Below are positions 5,288-9,384 of a stretch of 9,384 bases of DNA, in pieces. Within the stretch, counting starts at the first letter, position 1, and each line of letters begins with the position of its first letter. The DNA is taken from NCBI GenBank assembly GCA_008501785.1, contig QQUD01000643.1, forward strand, positions 1-9,384. Reading direction: 5' to 3'. Under the pieces are notes generated by a model, which searched no databases, was not told the DNA's origin, and worked only from the letters and a program-made list of their open reading frames with translations. The position numbers and the translations under genes were made by a program. The DNA is from Chloroflexota bacterium. Lineage in GTDB: Bacteria; Chloroflexota; Anaerolineae; Promineifilales; Promineifilaceae.

Positions 5288-6484
5288 ATGAAAATCTTAT
5301 TGATGGCTCCGCAATCGTTTTATATGGATCGTGGCACCCCCATTGCAGTAGACAATTTATTAAAAGTAATGTCTGAACGAGGCGATCAGGTTGATGTTGT
5401 TGCCTATCACGAAGGACAAGATGTTCACTATCCAGGTGTGACCATTCATCGAACCCCCAACGTTTCTTTCATTACAAATATTCCTGCGGGTTTTTCATGG
5501 AAAAAAATCATCTGTGACTTTTTGATGATTTTTACTGTGCTTAAGCTTGTGACGCGCAATAAATATGAATTGGTTCATGCAGTTGAAGAATCTGTTTTTA
5601 TTGCGATGATTACGAAAATGTTTTTCCGATTGCCATACATCTACGATATGGACTCCTCATTGGCACAGCAGATGGTTGAGCAAATGCCTGCCCTTAAGAT
5701 TGTTTCGTTTATCTTTGAGTTCTTCGAGAAGATTGCTGTGAAACAAGCACGGGCTGTTGCACCAGTTTGTGACGCTTTGGCCGCTGATGTGGAAAGATAT
5801 TCACCTAATAAGAAAGTTGTCATTCTCAATGATGTTTCAAACCTGAAAGATGTAAAAGTAAGTGATGAGGGTGGCCTGCGCAAACAGTTGCGAATCGATG
5901 GCGTAATGTTGATGTATGTTGGCAATCTGCAAACGTACCAGGGCATTGACCTACTGCTCGAAAGCTTTGCACTGGCGATGGAAAAAACAGACAATGCCCA
6001 TCTCGTTATCATTGGTGGCGCTAATGACGATATAGAAAAATATCTTGTGAAAGCATACCATCTCGGCATTTTGCCCAAAGTTCGCTTCTTAGGACCACGT
6101 CCATTAAGTGATTTAGCTGACTATCTAGCCGAAACCGATATTGTTGTATCACCACGCACAAAGGGTCAGAACACCCCAATGAAGGTGTATTCTTACCTGC
6201 ACAGCGGCAAGCCAATGCTGGCAACAGCCATGCGGACGCATACGCAGGTGGTTGACAACACGAATTCAATGCTCACTGAACCAACCGTTGAAAAATATGC
6301 GGAAGGCATGGTGAAACTGATTGAAGATGAACAATTACGAGTTCAAATCGGTACAGCAGGCAAAAATCTGATTGAAGCTAATTTCTCTTATCCGGTTTTC
6401 CAGGGTAAATTGAATCAGTTGTTTGATTGGTTAAAAAAAGATAAGACCACCTACAAGCAACAGGTTTCTTATTCCTCTAAATAA
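5288..6484 (+). CDS. Family 4 (GT-B) glycosyltransferase
   Basis: The protein has 398 aa, with AAGAGG (5275-5280) 7 nt before the ATG and overlapping the stop of the preceding gene. The N-terminal domain starts with the GT-B strand MKILLMAPQSF and RGTPIAVDNLL (15-25); HAVEES (97-102) and YDMDSS (119-124) are characteristic of one GT4 subgroup. The C-terminal donor domain has MYVGNLQTYQGIDLLL (209-224), VIIGG (240-244) and the nucleotide-sugar region SPRTKGQNTPMKVYSYLHSGKP (288-309). This is the 'SPR..G.NTP.K.YSYL.SGKP' variant of the E-x7-E site, with Q294 and S302 near the usual glutamate positions. THTQVV (317-322) follows. It should transfer a sugar from a nucleotide donor with retention of configuration at the cytoplasmic face of the membrane. 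Donor and acceptor are unknown. There is no transmembrane segment, although hydrophobic stretches (74-88, 138-146) could contact membrane. Confidence 0.92.
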   Translation: MKILLMAPQSFYMDRGTPIAVDNLLKVMSERGDQVDVVAYHEGQDVHYPGVTIHRTPNVSFITNIPAGFSWKKIICDFLMIFTVLKLVTRNKYELVHAVEESVFIAMITKMFFRLPYIYDMDSSLAQQMVEQMPALKIVSFIFEFFEKIAVKQARAVAPVCDALAADVERYSPNKKVVILNDVSNLKDVKVSDEGGLRKQLRIDGVMLMYVGNLQTYQGIDLLLESFALAMEKTDNAHLVIIGGANDDIEKYLVKAYHLGILPKVRFLGPRPLSDLADYLAETDIVVSPRTKGQNTPMKVYSYLHSGKPMLATAMRTHTQVVDNTNSMLTEPTVEKYAEGMVKLIEDEQLRVQIGTAGKNLIEANFSYPVFQGKLNQLFDWLKKDKTTYKQQVSYSSK

Positions 6485-6507
6485 CATTTTCATTTAGGAT
6501 TGTGGAC

Positions 6508-8223
6508 ATGAAACGTAATCTATCTGATTTTGTAAAGAAGGAATATGATTTACTGGTTGTAGGTGGTGGAATATACGGCGCTACAGTTTGTTGGGAAGCG
6601 ACTTTAAGAGGATTATCGGTCGCATTGGTTGAAAAAACTGATTTTGGTGGAGCGACTTCTGCTAGTAGTTTAAAAGTGATTCATGGTGGTTTGCGCTATT
6701 TGCAACATGCTGATTTTAAGCGGGCGCGGGAATCGATAGGTGAACGCAAGACGCTGTTGAAGATTGCGCCTCATTTGATTCATGTGCTGCCGGTTTTAAT
6801 GCCTACTTACGGTCATGGCATGAAAGGTCGCGAGATAATGGCCGCTGGGCTATTGCTCAACGATATTGTCGGCTTTGATCGCAATCGCTCTCTAGATCCA
6901 CAAAAACAAATTCCGGGCGGACGCACAATTTCCAAAAAAGATGTGTTAAAAATTCTGCCTGGCGTGGCACAGGATAAGCTGACGGGGGCCGCGCTCTTTT
7001 ATGATGCATTGGCTTATAATAGTGAACGTCTGACGCTTTCATATGTTCATTCTGCAGCAAAGCTAGGCGCTGATGTCGCTAATTATGCAGAAATTATAGA
7101 ATTTATTGGCACCGATAAGCGTGTGCAAGGTGCTGTTGTTAAGGATTCGCTGACAGGCGAGCAGCATGAGGTACGGGCGCGGATGGTAGTGAATACGGCG
7201 GGTCCGTGGACGCCAGCTTTGTGGCGATTGTTGCATAAGGAACGGCCGTCTCCACCTCCGCTCAAATTTGCCAAATCATTCAATATCATTACACGTCAAC
7301 TGTTTGATAAATATGCAGTAGCGATTTCCAGTTCACGGGAGTTTACTGATAATGATGCAGTGGTTCAACGTGGCAGCCGCATGTTGTTTGTGGTTCCGTG
7401 GCGTGGCAAGTCGATGATTGGCACGGAGTACATTCCTTGTAGTGACGATCCTGATTCATTTAAAGTGACACCTGAGGAACTGCAGACGTTTATTGATGAT
7501 TTAAACAGTGCCTATCCTGAGGCAAAATTGACGTTAGATGATATTTTGCATGTGCATGAGGGGATGGTTCCGATTAAAGGGGTTGACCCGAAAACTGGCT
7601 CAGTGCGTTTGGGTAAGCAATATGAAATTCGTGACCACCGGCAAGATGGTGTTGAGGGTGTTGTCTCTGTACTTGGTGTGAAATACACAACGGCACGATT
7701 TGTGGCAGAAGAGATTTTGGACCATGTTTATGCTGCTTGGGGCGAGGCGTCGCCTCCGTCAACTTCTGCGGTAACACTTTTGCATGATGGGCAAATTGAG
7801 CGGTTTGATGTGTTTTTGGAGATGGTGGGGGGGGAGAAACGGCCGTTTTCAATTCCACCAAACGTCCTACATCAATTAGTCTGCAACTATGGTTCTGCGT
7901 ACCAAAATGTACTATCCTATGTTGATATTGATGCCCTTGATGAATCTGACATCAATATAGCCATTACCAAAGCTGAGACCCGATACGCCGTCCGTGAAGA
8001 AATGGCTCAAACCCTGACTGACATTCTTTTCCGTCGTACTGAATTAGGGTCCGCTGGATATCCCGGTGATGGTGTTTTGCAAGCTTGTGCTGATGTCATG
8101 GCAACTGAGCTAGGGTGGAGCTTTAACCGGAAAGAAACTGAGATTCATCAAACTAAAATACAATTTTACGCAACAACTAGTGATAAGATACATGGAACAA
8201 CTTTGGCCAGTTCAACTATTTAA
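6508..8223 (+). CDS. GlpD-like FAD-dependent oxidoreductase
   Basis: The protein has 571 aa. ATG 6508 is preferred to GTG 6502 because AGGA (6496-6499) then has 8 nt spacing. The dinucleotide-binding motif is LLVVGGGIYGATV (15-27), with E42 at the end of strand 2. IHGGLRYLQHADF (58-70) is the GlpD signature holding the flavin and substrate. Further matches are MVVNTAGPWT (226-235), VPWRGKSMIGTEY (296-308) and the C-terminal GlpD domain with YAVREEMAQTLTDILFRRTE (493-512) and MATELGW (531-537). True GlpD oxidises sn-glycerol 3-phosphate to dihydroxyacetone phosphate and passes electrons to quinone at the membrane. Here the usual 'G-V/L-R-P-L' is G352-M-V-P-I, losing that arginine, while the lysine of the G-x-K-x-T-T segment (K392) remains. 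With a glycosyltransferase and two methyltransferases as neighbours, a related polyol-phosphate or sugar substrate is possible. No glpK or glpF is present. The gap to the gene before is 23 nt; the 3' end overlaps the next gene by 32 nt. Confidence 0.88.
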   Translation: MKRNLSDFVKKEYDLLVVGGGIYGATVCWEATLRGLSVALVEKTDFGGATSASSLKVIHGGLRYLQHADFKRARESIGERKTLLKIAPHLIHVLPVLMPTYGHGMKGREIMAAGLLLNDIVGFDRNRSLDPQKQIPGGRTISKKDVLKILPGVAQDKLTGAALFYDALAYNSERLTLSYVHSAAKLGADVANYAEIIEFIGTDKRVQGAVVKDSLTGEQHEVRARMVVNTAGPWTPALWRLLHKERPSPPPLKFAKSFNIITRQLFDKYAVAISSSREFTDNDAVVQRGSRMLFVVPWRGKSMIGTEYIPCSDDPDSFKVTPEELQTFIDDLNSAYPEAKLTLDDILHVHEGMVPIKGVDPKTGSVRLGKQYEIRDHRQDGVEGVVSVLGVKYTTARFVAEEILDHVYAAWGEASPPSTSAVTLLHDGQIERFDVFLEMVGGEKRPFSIPPNVLHQLVCNYGSAYQNVLSYVDIDALDESDINIAITKAETRYAVREEMAQTLTDILFRRTELGSAGYPGDGVLQACADVMATELGWSFNRKETEIHQTKIQFYATTSDKIHGTTLASSTI

Positions 8224-8971
8224 TAAATCCGTACTCAAGCAACGAAAATTCAAAGAAGTAACCACACTGTTGGGTGCAACAGAAAGTCTTCACTGCTTAG
8301 ACATTGGTTCTGACAATGGCGTCATCAGCTATTTGCTGCGGCAGCGTGGTGGTAGCTGGAAAAGCGCCGACTTAGATGACATGAGCGTGACGGCGATTCG
8401 TGCGCTTGTCAAAGATGACGTGTATCAGATCGATGCTCACCAAGTCCCTTTTGCCGACAATGAATTTGACGTGGTGGCGATTCTTGACTTTTTAGAGCAT
8501 ATTCATGACGATGCTGCCTTTGTCGAGGAGCTTTTCCGCATTTTGAAGCCTGGCGGCTCTGTCATCATCAATGTGCCGCATAACAAAAATAGCCTGCTGC
8601 GCCGGGTACGCCTGGCTCTTGGGCAAACTGATGAAAAGCATGGTCATGTGCGGCATGGGTATAATCCAGATTCCTTGCGAAAACTTTTAGGAGATCGATT
8701 TCAACTTGAATCGAGCAAAACGTATTCAAAGTTTTTCTCGGAGCTGGTGGATACGATGATTGTGCAGGCTGTGTACATGACGCAAAAAAACAAAGAGGAC
8801 CACTCGCAGAAAGGGGCATTGGTCACGGATCAGGATTTAAAGAAGAATGAAAAAATGTTCAAAATGTATTCATTGATTTATCCGATTGTTTGGTTTTTTG
8901 CCAAGCTGGATAATTTACTCTTTTTGAACAGTGGCTATATGATGATTGCGAAGGCTAACACTAAAAAATAA
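8192..8971 (+). CDS. Class I SAM-dependent methyltransferase (second)
   Basis: The protein has 259 aa from ATG 8192; GTG 8180 is an alternative. Either start lies inside the 3' end of the GlpD-like gene, so translation is probably coupled (overlap 32 nt with the ATG). The core is Methyltransf_11-like: HCLDIGSDNGVISYLL (34-49) is the SAM motif, D60-D62 end strand 2, VPFADNEFDVVAILDFLEHI (85-104) is motif IV/post-IV, and ILKPGGSVIINVPH (117-130) is motif V/VI. DEKHGHVRHGY (147-157) is a motif often seen in methyltransferases of surface-polysaccharide clusters. The C-terminus has a hydrophobic, aromatic stretch (226-246, YSLIYPIVWFFAKL) that could attach it to the membrane near a lipid-linked acceptor. 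It differs strongly from the first methyltransferase of the run, so two separate methylation steps are likely. The ribosome site is not obvious, which fits coupling. Confidence 0.87.
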   Translation: MEQLWPVQLFNKSVLKQRKFKEVTTLLGATESLHCLDIGSDNGVISYLLRQRGGSWKSADLDDMSVTAIRALVKDDVYQIDAHQVPFADNEFDVVAILDFLEHIHDDAAFVEELFRILKPGGSVIINVPHNKNSLLRRVRLALGQTDEKHGHVRHGYNPDSLRKLLGDRFQLESSKTYSKFFSELVDTMIVQAVYMTQKNKEDHSQKGALVTDQDLKKNEKMFKMYSLIYPIVWFFAKLDNLLFLNSGYMMIAKANTKK

Positions 8972-8989
8972 TTTTGAAATAGGATAACG

Positions 8990-9384
8990 ATGATTTCAAA
9001 GAGCGATAAAATTTTGGTAACAGGTGGTACCGGGTTTACCGGAGGCCAATTGTGTAAACGACTCGCCGAGGATGGCTGGCATGTACGTACGATTGTGCGC
9101 AATCGGTCCAAGGCCAAGCATCTAACTGAGATGGGTGTTGAGGTTTGTGCGGGTGATCTGGCGGATGCTGCATCGGTGACGAAGGCGATGGAGGGCATTG
9201 ACCGCGTTTATCATATTGCGGCGCTGTTTCGTGAAGGCAAGGCCACGTATGATGATTTGTACGCGGTGAATGCGCAGGGTACGAAACATGTGCTGGATGC
9301 GGCTGTTGCTGCCAAAGTAAAGCGGTTTGTGCATTGCAGTACGATTGGGGTACATGGTGATGTGAAGAATCCACCCGCGCATGA
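8990..9384 (+). CDS. Extended SDR, NAD-dependent epimerase/dehydratase (3' partial)
   Basis: The ATG at 8990 has AGGA (8981-8984) 5 nt upstream and lies 18 nt after the second methyltransferase. The frame stays open to the window end, giving 131 residues. The Rossmann motif TGGTGFTGGQL (11-21, G-x2-G-x2-G) is that of extended short-chain dehydrogenases. It is followed by an NADP-friendly arginine pair region (R34, R38), the acidic GDLADAASV (57-65), HIAALF (78-83) and the strand RFVHCSTIGVHGD (112-124), where S118-T119 lie near the catalytic serine/threonine region. The YxxxK motif is beyond the edge. Family members epimerise, dehydrate or reduce nucleotide-sugars or related carbonyls. The place after glycosyltransferase and methyltransferase genes suggests it supplies or modifies a sugar for the same product. 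HpnA-like or dihydroflavonol-reductase-like relatives cannot be excluded from half a protein. Confidence 0.88.
   Translation, partial: MISKSDKILVTGGTGFTGGQLCKRLAEDGWHVRTIVRNRSKAKHLTEMGVEVCAGDLADAASVTKAMEGIDRVYHIAALFREGKATYDDLYAVNAQGTKHVLDAAVAAKVKRFVHCSTIGVHGDVKNPPAH

Larger units (their letters stand above)
724..7846. repeat. Dispersed iterated palindrome ACGGCCGT
   Basis: The 8-bp palindrome ACGGCCGT occurs ten times, starting at 724, 1650, 3030, 3161, 3507, 3609, 4067, 5057, 7242 and 7839. An eleventh near-copy, CGGCCGTT, is at 4929. Six copies extend to the 10-mer AACGGCCGTT. Chance expectation for an 8-mer in a window this size is about 0.1. All copies are inside genes but in all three codon phases (Arg-Pro five times, Asn/Asp-Gly-Arg three times, Thr-Ala-Val three times), so selection is on the DNA and not the protein. 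This recalls HIP1 in cyanobacteria, but with a different sequence. Confidence 0.9.

Noticed and set aside
5641..6269. Minus-strand frames of 145 and 82 codons
   Set aside because: Antisense to the glycosyltransferase gene, whose motifs continue unbroken through the region.
7827..7834. Run of eight G inside the GlpD-like gene as a phase-variation tract
   Set aside because: The frame is intact, the run is just Val-Gly-Gly codons, and no repeat-based switching context is seen; a similar G-run next to ACGGCCGT at 1641-1658 suggests base composition only.
9036..9382. Two overlapping minus-strand open frames of 112 and 86 codons
   Set aside because: They lie antisense to the SDR gene, whose Rossmann motif and ribosome site are clear; their translations are low-complexity, rich in His, Pro and Gln.
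1..9384. CRISPR array, tRNA, rRNA, transposase, phage or toxin-antitoxin genes
   Set aside because: No regularly spaced direct repeats, cloverleaf-type sequences or matching protein motifs were found on either strand.

Overview
The window is bacterial chromosomal DNA of moderate GC with a compact layout. The flavour is that of an environmental, little-studied lineage. A Chloroflexota (Anaerolineae-like) origin is my best guess, but it rests on general impression and no marker gene is present. A striking nucleotide-level signature runs through it: the palindrome ACGGCCGT occurs ten times (plus one variant), always inside genes and in all three codon phases.

Region 1 (1-2240, + strand). A 5'-truncated gene couples what looks like the tail of an NTF2/SnoaL-type domain to a complete cupin. 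It is followed by a small secreted protein of unknown function and a membrane-anchored diheme cytochrome c. Paired hairpins precede the cytochrome gene, and a 16-bp perfect inverted repeat follows it, between convergent genes.

Region 2 (2242-4270, - strand). A YwbE-family (DUF2196) small protein comes first, with a 26-bp perfect inverted repeat just upstream. Next are about 300 bases of AT-rich DNA without a convincing gene, a calcineurin-like metallophosphoesterase, and a phasin-like polyhydroxyalkanoate granule protein with its own clear intrinsic terminator. The ywbE-like gene and the metallophosphoesterase gene lack Shine-Dalgarno sequences and have -10-like boxes 7-8 nt upstream of the start, which suggests leaderless mRNAs.

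Region 3 (4271-9384, + strand). A divergent intergenic region carries two near-identical 16-bp operator-like sites in opposite orientation. It is followed by a tight five-gene run: class I methyltransferase, GT4 glycosyltransferase, GlpD-like FAD oxidoreductase, second methyltransferase (overlapping the GlpD-like gene by 32 nt), and an extended SDR cut by the window end. Together these look like a pathway that builds and tailors a glycosylated, possibly glycerol-phosphate-related lipid or polymer. The GlpD homologue lacks the arginine of the usual G-V/L-R-P-L substrate motif, so it may not be an ordinary glycerol-3-phosphate dehydrogenase. No rRNA, tRNA, CRISPR array, transposase or phage gene was seen.
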